Assembly (NCBI RefSeq): GCF_005233835.1
Contig: NZ_SZQA01000011.1
Coordinates: 62,001 to 126,000, forward strand
DNA from: Herbidospora galbida
GTDB taxonomy: Bacteria > Actinomycetota > Actinomycetes > Streptosporangiales > Streptosporangiaceae
Length of the DNA: 64,000 bases
Direction of reading: 5' to 3'
Made by a program: the position numbers and the translations under genes. The notes beneath the pieces are model-generated. The model saw nothing but the letters and a program-made list of their open reading frames with translations, was not told where the DNA came from and ran no database searches. Shown piece by piece: positions 8,101-17,072 of the stretch (its first letter is position 1; each line of letters opens with the position of its first letter).

Positions 8101-11100
8101 CACGGTCAGCACATAGGTGCCCGGGACGGCGGCGGAGATCTTCAGCGCCGAACCGGAGAAGTAGGCGCGCACCGGCTCGGCCGCGTTCTCCAGCAGGGCG
8201 CAGCCGCGCCCGGTCCGCGGCGCCCCGGAAGGGTCGAGCACCCGTCCGACGACCCGGCCCCTCTCCCGGATCTCCACCGACAGCGGCACGTCGGGAGAGT
8301 CGCCGGTGACCGTTTCCGCGCACGCCCGGGTCAGGCCGACCGCGCCGCCGTCGGCGCAGAAGGTCACCTTCGAGCCGACCGGCAGGTCGAGCGGCGTCTC
8401 GGGGGAGACGGCGAAGATCCGCCTGCCTCCGGCCGTGATGTACGGCTGGTAGTAGCCCGCCGACACAGGGTCGAGTCGCTGCTCGACCCGCTGCCCCTCC
8501 AGCGTGATGGTGGTCAGCTTCGGTCGCACGACAGCGTTGGTCAGGAGGGGGAACACCAGCCGCACGGGCCCGTCCGGATCGACCTCGGCCTCGGGCGACA
8601 CCCGGCCGGCGTGGGTGGCCACCGCGACGGTCGGCGTGCCGCCGAACACCTCGGCCGACCAGGTGCCGTCGGCGGCGGCCTCGACCCGCTGGGAGAGCCC
8701 GTAGCCGTCGATCATCTGGCGCACCGTGACCATTCCCCTCAGGGCACGGCCTTCGGCGTCCTCGGTAGTGCCCCGCACGGTCACCTTGGGCAACGCCTCG
8801 GGCGTGAGGGAGAGGGCGTTGCCGCCGGGCTCCAGGGTGAGGCTGCGGTCGGGGACGGCGGCGAGCCCGCGCGTGGCCCTGAGCTGGGCCGACAACTTGG
8901 CCTTGACGGTGACCTCGGTGGCCGCGTCGAGCGTGCCGAAGCCGACCCGCCCGTCCGCGCCGGTCCGGCCCGAGCGGGGCCCGGTCCGGGTGTCGAGCAC
9001 GACCAGCACGTCGGGCCACCCCACGGTCACCATGAGCGAGGCGGCGGCGTGCGGCGCGACGGCCACGTCCACGACCTGCCCCGAGGCGACCGCGACGGTG
9101 CGCGGCGTGGTGCCGTCGAGACCGTCGGAGCGGCGCGTGGTGACCTTGTGGTCGGCCGCAGGGACGACCGGCACGGCGACCGTGCCGCTCTCGGTGAAGG
9201 TGGTGACCGATCCCGTGTCGGCGCTCTCGCTCCAGACCTGCAGCCGCATCCCGTCGCCGTCCCCGCCGGGCACCGTGGCGGCGACCTTCACCAGGCCGCT
9301 CACCTGGGCGGGCAGGCCCGCGACGGGACGCTCGATCGCGGTGCCGACGCCGTCGGCCAGCCGGAGCGTGGCCGAGACGACCTCCACGGTGCCCTCGGGC
9401 GGCGTCCATCCGCCCTGGTAGCGCCCCGCGGCGGTCTCCGGCAGCGCCACGGTCACCTTCCTGGCCGGATCGGCCGCCGTGCGGACCACCAGGTCGGCGG
9501 TGCCGGTGAAGCCCGCCGCGCCGACCAGCGCGAACGTGGCCTCGCGGCCGAGCGCCACCCAGCCGCCCACGCGGGGGAGGCTGGCGGCGGCCTCGGTGAC
9601 GGCCAGCTTGTCGACGCGCACCTGGGCGGCCCGCGTGTACGGGGCCTCCCCGCCCGCGCGCAGAGCCGCGACCGTGTAGGTGTAGCCGGTGTCGGCGGCG
9701 ACCTTCGTGTCCTCGTACGAGGTCACGTCCGCCCCCACATCGGCCAGCTTCACCCCGTCCCGGAGCACTCGGTAGCCGGTGGCGTCGGTGCGCTCCCACT
9801 GCAGGCGCACCCGGGCGCCCGGCCCGGCGAGCGCCGATAGCGGGGCCTCACCGGGAGGCAGGTCCTCCCGCAGCGTGACGCTTCTGGTCAGCGGGGCGGA
9901 GGCGCGGCCTGCGGAGTCCCGGGCGACGACCGCGATCTCGACGGTCGCGCCGGGGGTGAGGTCCGACAGCACGGTCTGCGTGGTGGTCACGGTCGTGACC
10001 CTGGCGCCGTCGACGCTCACGTCGTATGTGGCGGCCGTCGCGCCGGCGGCGGGCCACGACGCGGCGACGCTGGTCGTACCGGGCGTGGCCGTCAGTTCGG
10101 CGTCTTCCGGCCAGGCAGGCGGGGGCGTGTCAGACGGCACGGCCTTGTACAGGCGGGAGGGCTGCGGCTCGTCGGTCCGGGGGGCCACGAAGGCCGAACT
10201 GGCGGACAGGAAGGCCAGCGCCGAGCCGGTCGCGTCGATGTCGAACGAGTGCACCGCGTCCGGGAACAGCACGGTCTCACCGGGGAGCGAGTCGGCGATC
10301 CGGCCGTCCAGGCCGGGAGACGCCAGCACGGGAGCCCGGCCGGCCTGCGCCGCCTGGGTCCACAGCGCGCCGGAGCGGAGGAATGCGACCGTCCCGCCGT
10401 CCGCGCTCAGCCGGGCGGCGGTGGGCAGGTCGCCGACATCGAACGGCAGGTCGCCCGAGGCATAGGGGGCCGTCGCGGAGGCGTCCAGCGTCACGTCGGC
10501 CCCTCCGGCGAGGTCGGCCACGACCACGCCCTCGCCCAGGCCGCTGAACGCGGTCCGGCGTCCGGCGCGGTCGAGGTGGGGCGACCACGCCGCCGCCTGC
10601 GCCGAGGTCAGCGGGCGCTCGCCCGGCAGCCGCTCACCCGAGGCGGCGTCGAAGCGCAGCAGCACGGGCTCGTCGTCGCGCCGGACGTGCACGGCGAGCA
10701 CCTTCCCGTCACCCGACAGGGCGGTGCCGCGCGTCTGCGATCCGGCCAGCCCGACGACGCGGACGGCGGGGGCGGCGTCGGACAGCGTGGCGAGCAGCAC
10801 GCCGGGCGGGGTCCGCAGGCCCACGGCCAGCCGGGCGCCGTCCTCGCTCATCGCCAGATCGCCCAGGCGCAGGCCCGCGTCCGCGTCGGGGACGGGCACC
10901 CACGTGGTGGCGTCCAGGAGCCGGTCGCGGACGAAGATCGCCTCGCGGGTGCCCGGATCGGCCTCGGGCGGCAGGCCCAGCTCTGCGGCGTCCGCGCCCC
11001 GGGCCACGAAGGCGACCTTCCGGCCGTCGGCGCTGATCGCGGCGTCGACCACCTGGGAGAGCGGCTGCCCGTCGAGGCCGAGGCCGACGACCTCGCCGGT

Positions 11101-11346
11101 GGGGCTCGCCACCAGGACGTCGTTCGTGGACAGGTGCAGGGCGGTGTTCCCGTCGGCCGACAACGCGAGCGGGCCGGCGTAGAACTGGAGGTCGGGCACC
11201 TCGTCGAGGGCGTCTACTTGGTAGGCGCGCGGCAGCGGATCGGCCGCGGCCGCCGCCAGCCCGGCCGACGGCACCACGGCGGTCTCCGCCAGAAGGCTGA
11301 GGGCCACCGTCGCGGCGATCGCGACGGAACGTAAGGGTCTTCGCAC
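5140..11346 (-). CDS. Giant secreted multidomain protein (beta-propeller, Fn3, Ig/carboxypeptidase-regulatory-like, PxKF-like)
   Basis: A 2068-residue protein. The GTG start is supported by AAGGAG five bases upstream and by an immediate signal peptide (VRRPLRSVAIAATVALSL...AGLAAAAADP). Residues about 40-380 show WD40/TolB-like repeats (LALSADGNTALHL, AAISADGRKVAFVARG). Two fibronectin type III domains follow (about 415-485 and 495-575). Then come many beta-sandwich segments of carboxypeptidase-regulatory/Ig type (VVGRVLDPSGAPRTGRGCAL, ITNAEGRYGWDVPEGWWKV). A helical, partly hydrophobic insert lies at about 1485-1650, and the end resembles a PxKF domain (GIAIKWWLTDAFGAPV). No LPXTG or C-terminal membrane anchor is visible. 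It is probably extracellular; binding partner or substrate is unknown. It is the only intact gene between two belts of mobile debris. Confidence 0.85.
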   Translation of the reverse strand: MRRPLRSVAIAATVALSLLAETAVVPSAGLAAAAADPLPRAYQVDALDEVPDLQFYAGPLALSADGNTALHLSTNDVLVASPTGEVVGLGLDGQPLSQVVDAAISADGRKVAFVARGADAAELGLPPEADPGTREAIFVRDRLLDATTWVPVPDADAGLRLGDLAMSEDGARLAVGLRTPPGVLLATLSDAAPAVRVVGLAGSQTRGTALSGDGKVLAVHVRRDDEPVLLRFDAASGERLPGERPLTSAQAAAWSPHLDRAGRRTAFSGLGEGVVVADLAGGADVTLDASATAPYASGDLPFDVGDLPTAARLSADGGTVAFLRSGALWTQAAQAGRAPVLASPGLDGRIADSLPGETVLFPDAVHSFDIDATGSALAFLSASSAFVAPRTDEPQPSRLYKAVPSDTPPPAWPEDAELTATPGTTSVAASWPAAGATAATYDVSVDGARVTTVTTTQTVLSDLTPGATVEIAVVARDSAGRASAPLTRSVTLREDLPPGEAPLSALAGPGARVRLQWERTDATGYRVLRDGVKLADVGADVTSYEDTKVAADTGYTYTVAALRAGGEAPYTRAAQVRVDKLAVTEAAASLPRVGGWVALGREATFALVGAAGFTGTADLVVRTAADPARKVTVALPETAAGRYQGGWTPPEGTVEVVSATLRLADGVGTAIERPVAGLPAQVSGLVKVAATVPGGDGDGMRLQVWSESADTGSVTTFTESGTVAVPVVPAADHKVTTRRSDGLDGTTPRTVAVASGQVVDVAVAPHAAASLMVTVGWPDVLVVLDTRTGPRSGRTGADGRVGFGTLDAATEVTVKAKLSAQLRATRGLAAVPDRSLTLEPGGNALSLTPEALPKVTVRGTTEDAEGRALRGMVTVRQMIDGYGLSQRVEAAADGTWSAEVFGGTPTVAVATHAGRVSPEAEVDPDGPVRLVFPLLTNAVVRPKLTTITLEGQRVEQRLDPVSAGYYQPYITAGGRRIFAVSPETPLDLPVGSKVTFCADGGAVGLTRACAETVTGDSPDVPLSVEIRERGRVVGRVLDPSGAPRTGRGCALLENAAEPVRAYFSGSALKISAAVPGTYVLTVTACGTNDTPLSVRRQVTINEGRVLDVGDLRLSPAAGLLEGSGSGFRAVRQHVPEGETAHLRGQIEFTDRTKAGSARLEFPPGVTVPENGVLRDGRPVEFSRVDGAVVIPLPAAPTRTLDVYARTSGTARFTLSVTSGETTELLGSAQVQVDTITLEVPESSRTGRFTATGEAPAGADVVVRDGDKVIATAEADEGGRWQAAIDLGTAGHDVSRHVLRAGAQTATVVVDPHASVVEEVTMSQEGTTRVFHPVDGVANFPWIHYPYREITIRARFTGPVAQPRARLGTLDLALAPVLGEDHVYAAKILPKATEVGDLSITYAPVQDRPLLPVPPAPVSTALFDPADAAVEDPVTTGDTVSQRFTVPVPRLGPDAQLRYRLTVQPLPGYRPDAAGEAAVRASGVKVYQAETTDEGASAIVDLATLAARTKGTELGKALSAAGFLTGPARFGFEILFVSVSTGDNMYSLAEAPGKYDEINRMLEMAAQCRDGAQGEIYKNAAERLKRRAIQLDVYQVTSTGGTMVFAPATFGLSMGLWAVTWAIGKGLEIPLMNDIDALRRQMNSDETCDWPPSARPWTRVSRPKAVIGYRFDPSGFVYEGLTDRRISGVTATLLHAPTEDGPWQPWDAAVYGDLNPQITNAEGRYGWDVPEGWWKVIYTKDGYLPAESRVLKVLPPHTDVDVSMLRADLAAVSQVQADATGLTVTFTQPVRSAQALSGALRVTTSDGRPVGGQWSTASPSDDRLALAFRFTGENRSGEVTVTVDPLLQDHGGRALAAGVERRLPVEWAGPDSAAPQVSVTGVTDGAVYRVRAVPAAGCATVDQGSGVATPATLTLTGPTGVGAVTATCAGAVDRAGNAAPPVSATYTVAYVFTGFAAPVRNDVVNTAKAGQGIAIKWWLTDAFGAPVNDLRTADLTVTPLNCQTGLPTGGEPVPAEGAEPLQILGAGAYQVMWRTPRSYLDTCLTLHLDIGEGGMTHTARFRFTRSDAL

Positions 11347-11676
11347 GGTAACTCCTTGATCGGTCGAACCGTGCGAGAGTGCCAGGACAGGCTTGGCACG
11401 ACTTTGGTGCCGACTTGGTCTTTGCCGCCCGTTGGAGGAGATCTCCCGGCTCCTCAGTGAGCAGGTGCCATCGGCGGCGGGATCGAGGGCGTCAACTGCG
11501 ACGGCTCCGCCGCCACCCCGCCCGGCGGCCTTTCCGCGCCGGTCAGGACCACCCGGACGGCGAACCTTCGGCAGCGTCACCAAATAGACGAATGCGAGGC
11601 CGGTGTCCGGTGGCGCCGGATCGTTCGTCACCGGGAAGGACCGCTGACCTGGCATTGCCGGAAGCCTTCGCCGAGG
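11347..11676. other. Non-coding stretch upstream of the giant gene
   Basis: About 330 bases with no frame I can recognise on either strand. It must contain the promoter of the giant secreted-protein gene (its ribosome site is at 11351-11356), but no clear -35/-10 was identified. The open minus frame running through it has no family resemblance and is probably by chance. Confidence 0.5.
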
Positions 11677-11892
11677 GTGTCCGGATCTGTGGCGCCTCTG
11701 GTGGTGACCGCAGGCCAGCGCGGGGACGCACCTCAGTTCATCCCCGTCCTGACCGCCATCAAGGTTGCCCGCCCCAGAACCTGGACGCCTCGCACCCGGC
11801 CGGAGGTGGTCCGGGCGGACAAGGCTTACTCCTCCCGCGCCATTCGCGCGCACTTGTGTGCCCGGAGGATCAATGTCACGATCCCTGACCCA
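11677..11892 (+). mobile_element. IS5-family transposase, middle fragment
   Basis: The plus frame reads LVVTAGQRGDAPQFIPVLTA then RTRPEVVRADKAYSSRAIRA and HLCARRINVTIPDPA. This is the DDE-domain core of IS5-family transposases, including the DKAYSSRAIR motif around the second catalytic Asp. It stops where the right copy of the 106-bp inverted repeat begins. The N-terminus is missing, and a C-terminal-like piece is found on the opposite strand at about 4740-4830. Confidence 0.7.
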
Positions 11893-11998
11893 GCACACGG
11901 TTCAGCCAGACCCGCGCATCCCGTCGACGGCGGAGGCACGCACGTCCTCGACAACGTGATGACGCCGAGCCCGCCATCGAGAAGGCGCTGCACGCCGC
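11893..11998 (-). repeat. Inverted repeat, right copy (106 bp)
   Basis: Reverse complement of 4968-5073 with two mismatches seen. It joins the IS5 middle fragment on one side to an SDR remnant on the other. See the left copy for the arrangement. Confidence 0.85.
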
Positions 11999-12011
11999 AG
12001 GTCGGCATGCC

Positions 12012-12290
12012 GGAATCGGTAGACCGGCATGCCGACCTGGCCGTAGTTGGCGACCATGGTGGTCAGGTTGACGATCGCGCCCCGCCCCGCTGCACCATGC
12101 CGGGCGCCAGGTCGGCCACCAGGTAGAACGGCGCTTTGACGTTGACGTCGTGGATCTGGTCGAAGTCCTCGGCCGGCACCTGCGGGGTGGGTGCGAACGT
12201 GTACAGAGCCGCGTTGTTGATCAGGACGTCGATGTCGCCGAGATCGGCGGCGACGAAGTCGGCCTTGCCTCCTTCGGCGCGGATCTACCG
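12012..12290 (-). pseudogene. Short-chain dehydrogenase/reductase fragment
   Basis: The minus strand reads KADFVAADLGDIDVLINNAA then LYTFAPTPQVPAEDFDQIHD, and after a frameshift near 12090 RGRGAIVNLTTMVANYGQVG and MPVY. This is the NNAA and I-V-N-x-(S/T) core of a classical SDR. The Rossmann glycine motif and the YxxxK active site are both missing, so it is an internal fragment. Confidence 0.6.
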
Positions 12291-12446
12291 TACATGGCTC
12301 ACACGCGCACTCCACTGGGACCTACTGGCCGACATTCACTCCAGCGACTCCGATCGTTGAACGGGCTGGTATCGCGCAGCCGTGTTACGGCGCTCACCAC
12401 GGTGGCCCGCCGGCGCGGCGCATCACGCCTGCGGGTGCTGCCAGCA

Positions 12447-12605
12447 GCTTGGTGTATGTCAGCACCCTGATGATCCAGAATGCGCTCGCCGAGGATGAGT
12501 GGGCGGCGCAGCTGACCGACGCCGACCGGCGCGGCCTGACTCCGCTGTCCCGGACCCACGTCGCCCCGTACGGCGAGGTCAAGCTCGACATGACCAGCCA
12601 GGCTC
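12447..12605 (+). mobile_element. Tn3-family transposase C-terminal fragment
   Basis: The plus frame reads LVYVSTLMIQNALAEDEWAA then QLTDADRRGLTPLSRTHVAP and YGEVKLDMT. This is the C-terminal end of Tn3-family TnpA proteins of actinomycetes. No upstream catalytic part or terminal inverted repeat is present. It adjoins the 3' end of the dapA-like pseudogene. Confidence 0.6.
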
Positions 12606-12623
12606 GCCCTCGGTGCACCGACG

Positions 12624-13556
12624 TCAGCCACGTGACCCCGCACGGGTGCGGTCCGGGTCTTGCGACCCGGCCGGTCGCGGGGCGGGTGAAGTCTCCATGT
12701 CGTACAGGCTTTGCATCGCTGTGTCGACGTTCGTCTTGGCGGCGGGCAGCAACGGCAGCCGGACTGCTGGGGTGGGGACCCGGCCCTGCGCGTTCAGCAC
12801 CCCCTTGATCACGGTTGGGTTCGGCTCGGCGAACAGGGCGGTGGACAGTCGGGCGAGCCGGTGTCCCAGCGACTTCGCGTGATCTGCATGTCCGTACTGC
12901 CAGGCATTGGTGAGCGCGACGAACTGCGCCGTGGCCAGATGCGCGGAGGCCGCGATGGCGCCGTGCGCGCCGAGTGCCAGCATCGGCGCCAGCAGCCCGT
13001 CGGTGCCGGCCAGCACGGCGAACCGAGGGGGCGGGTCGGTGAGCAGATCGACCGCGTCGGCGTCGATGGCCTCGGGCGCGTACTTGATGCCGATTACCGC
13101 GTCGATCGCGGCAAGCCGCCGTACCGCTTCGGCGGACAACTGCTGCCCGGTGCGGTGTGGCACGTGGTACACCACCAGAGGCAGTGGGCTCACCGCCGCC
13201 AGCGCGTCGAAGTGGGCGACCACGTCGTCCTCGCCGGGCCGTACGAAGGGCGGCACCAGGCACAACGCAGCGGTCACCGTAGGGTAACCGGCTAGTTACC
13301 GCAGGTCCTCGGCGGTGTTGGCGCCGGCCACGAGTGGTACGTCCCGGCGCAGGCACACCGCGTTCAGCACGTCTAGCACGCTGGCCCGTTCGGCGCCGCT
13401 CAACGCGCCGGCCTCGGCGGTGGTGCCCAGGGTCACCACACCGGCGGCGCCTGCGGCAAGGACCTCGTGCGCGAGGTTCTCCAGTGCGCCCAGAGCGACC
13501 GCCCCGGTCCGGTCGAAGGGAGTGATCAAGGGAACATGCACGCCGGTCAACATCAT
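12624..13556 (-). pseudogene. Dihydrodipicolinate synthase-family lyase with premature stop
   Basis: From MMLTGVHVPLITPFDRTG at 13556 the minus frame is a typical DapA-family TIM barrel (GTTAEAGALSG, then the Schiff-base-lysine region VIGIKYAPEAID, then GTDGLLAPMLALGAHG). It carries one TAA at 13296-13298, between AGANTAEDLR and LAGYPTVTAALC, with no change of frame. The full length of about 310 codons is normal for the family. So this looks like a recent nonsense mutation in an otherwise complete aldolase/lyase gene. It is divergent from a lysR gene that is also broken. Confidence 0.75.
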
Positions 13557-13627
13557 GGCTCTCAGCCTGCCGATCAAAAACCGTAAGATCCAGCTCCGAT
13601 TACTTCGCTTATCCGTAAGGGAAGCTG

Positions 13628-14511
13628 ATGCTCGACGTACGCCGGCTGCGGCTGCTGAGCGACCTGGACCGGCTCGGCACGATCGCCGCCGTCGCGGCCG
13701 TCCACGCCTACACGCCTTCGGCGGTGTCCCAGCAGCTGGCCGCGTTGGAACGCAAGCCGGTGTGGCGCTGTTGCATCGCAATGGCCGCCGAGTGCAATTC
13801 ACGGCGGCCGGGCGGGTGCTGGTTCGTCACGCAGCGGTGGTGCTGAACGCCATGGAGGAAACCACCGCGGCGCTGGCCGCCGTGAGTTCGGAGCCCACTG
13901 GCGTGGCGCGCGTCGGCGCCCAGCCCACCGCCGTACGTACCGTGCTGCCTGCGGCGCTGGTTGCCCTAGGTCGCGACTATCCCGGGTTGGAACTGTCGGT
14001 CAGCGAGCTGGATCCCATCGCGGAGCCTGCCGCGCTGCTTGACCGACGACTCGATGTGGGGTTGTTGCACGACTACGACGTGGTGCCGGCCGTCGCCGAC
14101 GCGATGCTGGAATCGGTGGCCTTGCTCGACGAGACGGTGTACTTGGCCGTTGCGGTGGATGCGCCGATCAGTACCCTCGCCCACACCCGCGACACCGAGT
14201 GGATCCTGGCCACCCCTGGAACGTTGTGTCACGAGGCCGCTCTACGGGTCTGCCGGGCCGCCGGTTTCACCCCCCGAGCACGCCACCACATCGACGACTT
14301 CGACGCCGTGCTCGCCCAGGTCGCCGCCGATCAAGGGGTCGCGCTAGTGCCCCAACTGGCGGCCGGATCGAAACACCCGGTAAGGCTGATCGCCGTGCCG
14401 ACCCGGCGGCGCACCCGCATCGGGTATCGCCGTGGCGCCGCCGCACACCCTGCCGTGATGGCTGTCGTCGCCGCGCTACGCGCTTCAGCCAGTGCGTTCG
14501 TTCGAGACTGA
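13628..14511 (+). pseudogene. LysR-family regulator with frameshift after the HTH
   Basis: The ATG at 13628 opens LDVRRLRLLSDLDRLGTIAA then VAAVHAYTPSAVSQQLAALE, a standard LysR winged HTH. At about 13757 one base is missing, and the rest continues in another frame as GVALLHRNGRRVQFTAAGRV through a complete substrate-binding domain ending SASAFVRD. One frameshift explains everything. It is divergent from the dapA-like gene, 71 bases away, and is presumably its former regulator. Confidence 0.75.
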
Positions 14512-14880
14512 CCGCAGCTCCGACGTGTCGCCCACGGCCTCACCTCGTCGACAAACGTCTATTGGAGATCCACAACGCGGACGGAATCGGGTCAGCGGCC
14601 GGCCCAGCGTCGTCACCACCGAGATCATCCGGGCAGCGCGGGACCTGCGATCGTGGGGGTCAGTTCTGGCACCCTCTGCAACCACATGCACAGTGGTGGC
14701 GCGGGCCCATGCGAGTCAGGTCCTAGAACGGGCGGCCGTCGCAGTCGTAGTGTCCGCCATCCCCTCGCCCGCACGCCGACACCGGGCCCGGCTACTTGGT
14801 ATGACGCCTGCGCTCCACGCTTCACCCGGCGCCGACGTCAGATCGAGCGCGGCCCGCGGTCCGGGACGCGGAAGAGGCCA
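14512..14880. other. Unassigned stretch
   Basis: No recognisable coding, RNA or mobile sequence in either orientation. Short ORFs here have no family-like motifs. It lies between two LysR-type remnants and is probably decayed DNA. Confidence 0.45.
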
Positions 14881-14886
14881 TGACCC

Positions 14887-15030
14887 GGCCCACATCGCCT
14901 ACCTGCCGGTCACCGACATGGAGCCGCTGCCGTACGCGCTGGCGCAGCGGGGCGGAGAACGAGCCCATCCGGGCACTGGCCGGGATCATCCGCGATCTGG
15001 GCCCTCTGCTGTCAGCCTGGCCTCTTGAGG
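14887..15030 (+). pseudogene. C-terminal fragment of a second LysR-family regulator
   Basis: Reads AHIAYLPVTDMEPLPYALAQ, then after a one-base shift GAENEPIRALAGIIRDLGPL. This is the very C-terminus of LysR regulators that end in LPVTDMEPLPYALVW and A-G-I-V-R-D-L-G. The HTH and the rest of the effector domain are missing. Confidence 0.5.
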
Positions 15031-15138
15031 TGGCGTCGTCAGAGTGGTGAAGACAGCTCGATGAGCGAGTAGATCTCAGGCGCAGCTGAGTGGCGGGTGG
15101 AGCCGGACCCGGCGAGGTCGGGCAGGATGCGCGGGCCC

Positions 15139-16098
15139 TTACGGCCGCTGCCGACCGCGACCGCCGTCGGCCAGGGCGACCCGGCGGCGGTACTCTCGCG
15201 GGGACGCGCCGGTGACCCGCTTGAACGCGCTGCTCAGCGCGCTCTCCGAGCCGTAGCCGACCTTGTCGGCGATGGCTGACAAGGTCTCGTCGCCGCGGCG
15301 CAGGCACGCGGCGGCCAGTTCGATCCGCCAGCCGGTCAGGTAGTCGAGCGGGGCCTGTCCGACGGTGCGCTTGAAGCGGGCGGCGAGTGTCGACCGGGAC
15401 ACCGCGGCGACCTGGGCCAGTTGGGCGACCGTCCAGGCGTGGGCCGGTCGGGCGTGCATCGCCCCCAGCGCCAGGGCCACGACCGGATCGGTGAGCCCGG
15501 CCAGCCAGCCGGACGCCATACCCGGCCCACCGGCGGTCAGAGACAGGCGCAACAGGTGTATCAGCATCACGAGGGCGAGATGCTGGGTGACCAGGGTCGA
15601 GGCGAGCGGCCGGTCGCGCAGTTCCACGTCGATCTGCTCAAGCGCCCAGCGCACGGTCGCGGCCTCGGGCGTGCCGCCGAGCACGTGAATCACCGGCGGC
15701 AGCGCGTCGAGCAACAGCTCCTGGGCCCGCTCACCGAAGTCGAACCGGCCACCGCTGAAGACCACGTCCTCGGTGGTCCCCACCCGGGCCACGCCGTCAG
15801 TGGCCGCCGCGAAGAACGGACCGGCCGGGATCGGCGGCAGCCCCGGACCACTGGCCAGAGTAAAGCCGAGTGGCCGGGTCAGCAGGAAACAGTCACCCTC
15901 CGCCAGTTCGATCGGCTCCGGCACGCCGTCGACGGTCAGCAGGCAACTGCCCCGGCGCACCGCGTTGAACTTGACCGCCGGCCGTGGCCTGAACGACAAC
16001 GCCCACTCGCCACCCGCCACGAGCCCGGTGGACATGTGGCCAGTCGTGCCCACAAGTGTGAGGATGCCTTCCAAAGGGTCGGTAAGTTGGACGCTCAC
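15139..16098 (-). CDS. AraC-family transcriptional regulator with cupin sensor
   Basis: A 319-residue protein. Residues about 1-180 form a cupin-type AraC sensor (FRPRPAVKFNAVRRGSCLLT, IELAEGDCFLLTRPLG). Residues about 215-305 contain the two AraC helix-turn-helices (AWTVAQLAQVAAVSRSTLAA and LSAIADKVGYGSESALSSAF) and the signature KRVTGASPREYRR. Divergent from an alpha/beta hydrolase gene 173 bases away, which is its likely target. The ligand is unknown. Confidence 0.9.
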   Translation of the reverse strand: MSVQLTDPLEGILTLVGTTGHMSTGLVAGGEWALSFRPRPAVKFNAVRRGSCLLTVDGVPEPIELAEGDCFLLTRPLGFTLASGPGLPPIPAGPFFAAATDGVARVGTTEDVVFSGGRFDFGERAQELLLDALPPVIHVLGGTPEAATVRWALEQIDVELRDRPLASTLVTQHLALVMLIHLLRLSLTAGGPGMASGWLAGLTDPVVALALGAMHARPAHAWTVAQLAQVAAVSRSTLAARFKRTVGQAPLDYLTGWRIELAAACLRRGDETLSAIADKVGYGSESALSSAFKRVTGASPREYRRRVALADGGRGRQRP

Positions 16099-16271
16099 GC
16101 AAGAACGTTAGAGCCTGGATCATTCCAAGTCCAACTCCTACCGCCTAGCCTCGGTTCCGCCGCACCCGTTCAACGGCGTGGTCCGCCTCCATGCCGCTCG
16201 CCGTGATCCTCGCCGGGTCTTCCCCCCAGACGGGCTGCACACCCATCACACGAGACCCCTGGAGACAGATC

Positions 16272-16940
16272 ATGACTACCGTGATGCTCGTCCACGGCGC
16301 CTGGCACCAGCCGAAGGCCTGGGCGAAGCTCGAGACCGAGTTGCACGCCCTCGGCTATGCCACGCGTACCCCCGCTCTGCCCAGCGCCGGTGACAAGCCC
16401 ACCGCGGGCGTGCATGACGACGCCGCCGTGCTGGCTCGGGAACTCGCGTCGGTCGAGGGGCCGGTCGTAGTGCTCGGCCACTCCTACGCCGGCATCCCGG
16501 TCACCGAGGCCGCCGCCGGAGCGGGCAACGTCCGGCGGCTGATCTACCTCGCCGCGTACATGCCCGACAAGGGGCAGTCGATGTACAGCCTTCACGGCCT
16601 TCCCGACCCCGAGGACACGAGCGGCCTGTTCCCGCTCCCGGAGGACCCGCGTGAGGCGCTCTACGCCGACCTGCCGGAACCCGAGGCCGAGCAGGCGGTG
16701 AGCGAGCTGGCCGATCAGACCGTCCTGTCGTTCGCGGAGAAGGTCGACGCGGCCGCCTGGCGGGACATCCCCTCCACCTACATCGTCACCGGGGAGGACA
16801 AGGCCATCCCGGTCGCGTTGCAGGAGCAGATGGCAGCCCAGGCCACCGAGATCCGCCGGATCTCCAGCGGTCACTCCCCCTTCCTGTCCCAGCCGCGCCG
16901 GCTGGCCGCCCTCATCGACGAGATCGTGCGGTCCGCCTGA
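16272..16940 (+). CDS. Alpha/beta hydrolase
   Basis: A 222-residue cytosolic hydrolase. HGAWH near the N-terminus forms the oxyanion region; GHSYAG (about residue 74) is the nucleophile elbow; the catalytic His lies in SSGHSPFLSQP near the C-terminus. It resembles the small EstC/salicylate-esterase-like group (MTTVMLVHGAWHQPKAWAKL). The start at 16272 is preceded by GGAGACAGATC. Divergently transcribed from the AraC regulator, which probably controls it. The substrate cannot be read from sequence. Confidence 0.88.
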   Translation: MTTVMLVHGAWHQPKAWAKLETELHALGYATRTPALPSAGDKPTAGVHDDAAVLARELASVEGPVVVLGHSYAGIPVTEAAAGAGNVRRLIYLAAYMPDKGQSMYSLHGLPDPEDTSGLFPLPEDPREALYADLPEPEAEQAVSELADQTVLSFAEKVDAAAWRDIPSTYIVTGEDKAIPVALQEQMAAQATEIRRISSGHSPFLSQPRRLAALIDEIVRSA

Positions 16941-17072
16941 GCCGCTTCGTCGGCAGCGCCGGCCGCGGCGTGCCGCGAGAACACCGGAACGATGCCGGGG
17001 GCTGGAGGGACCGGATGGTCATCGGGCCGGGTACCTGGGGGTGGCCGACGCCTTCGGCGCCGTAGTAGAAGG

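Noticed and set aside
5179-9840. Long plus-strand ORFs of 647 and 788 codons inside the giant gene
   Set aside because: Rich in G, R, H and V with no motif, mirror images of the well-supported minus-strand frame.
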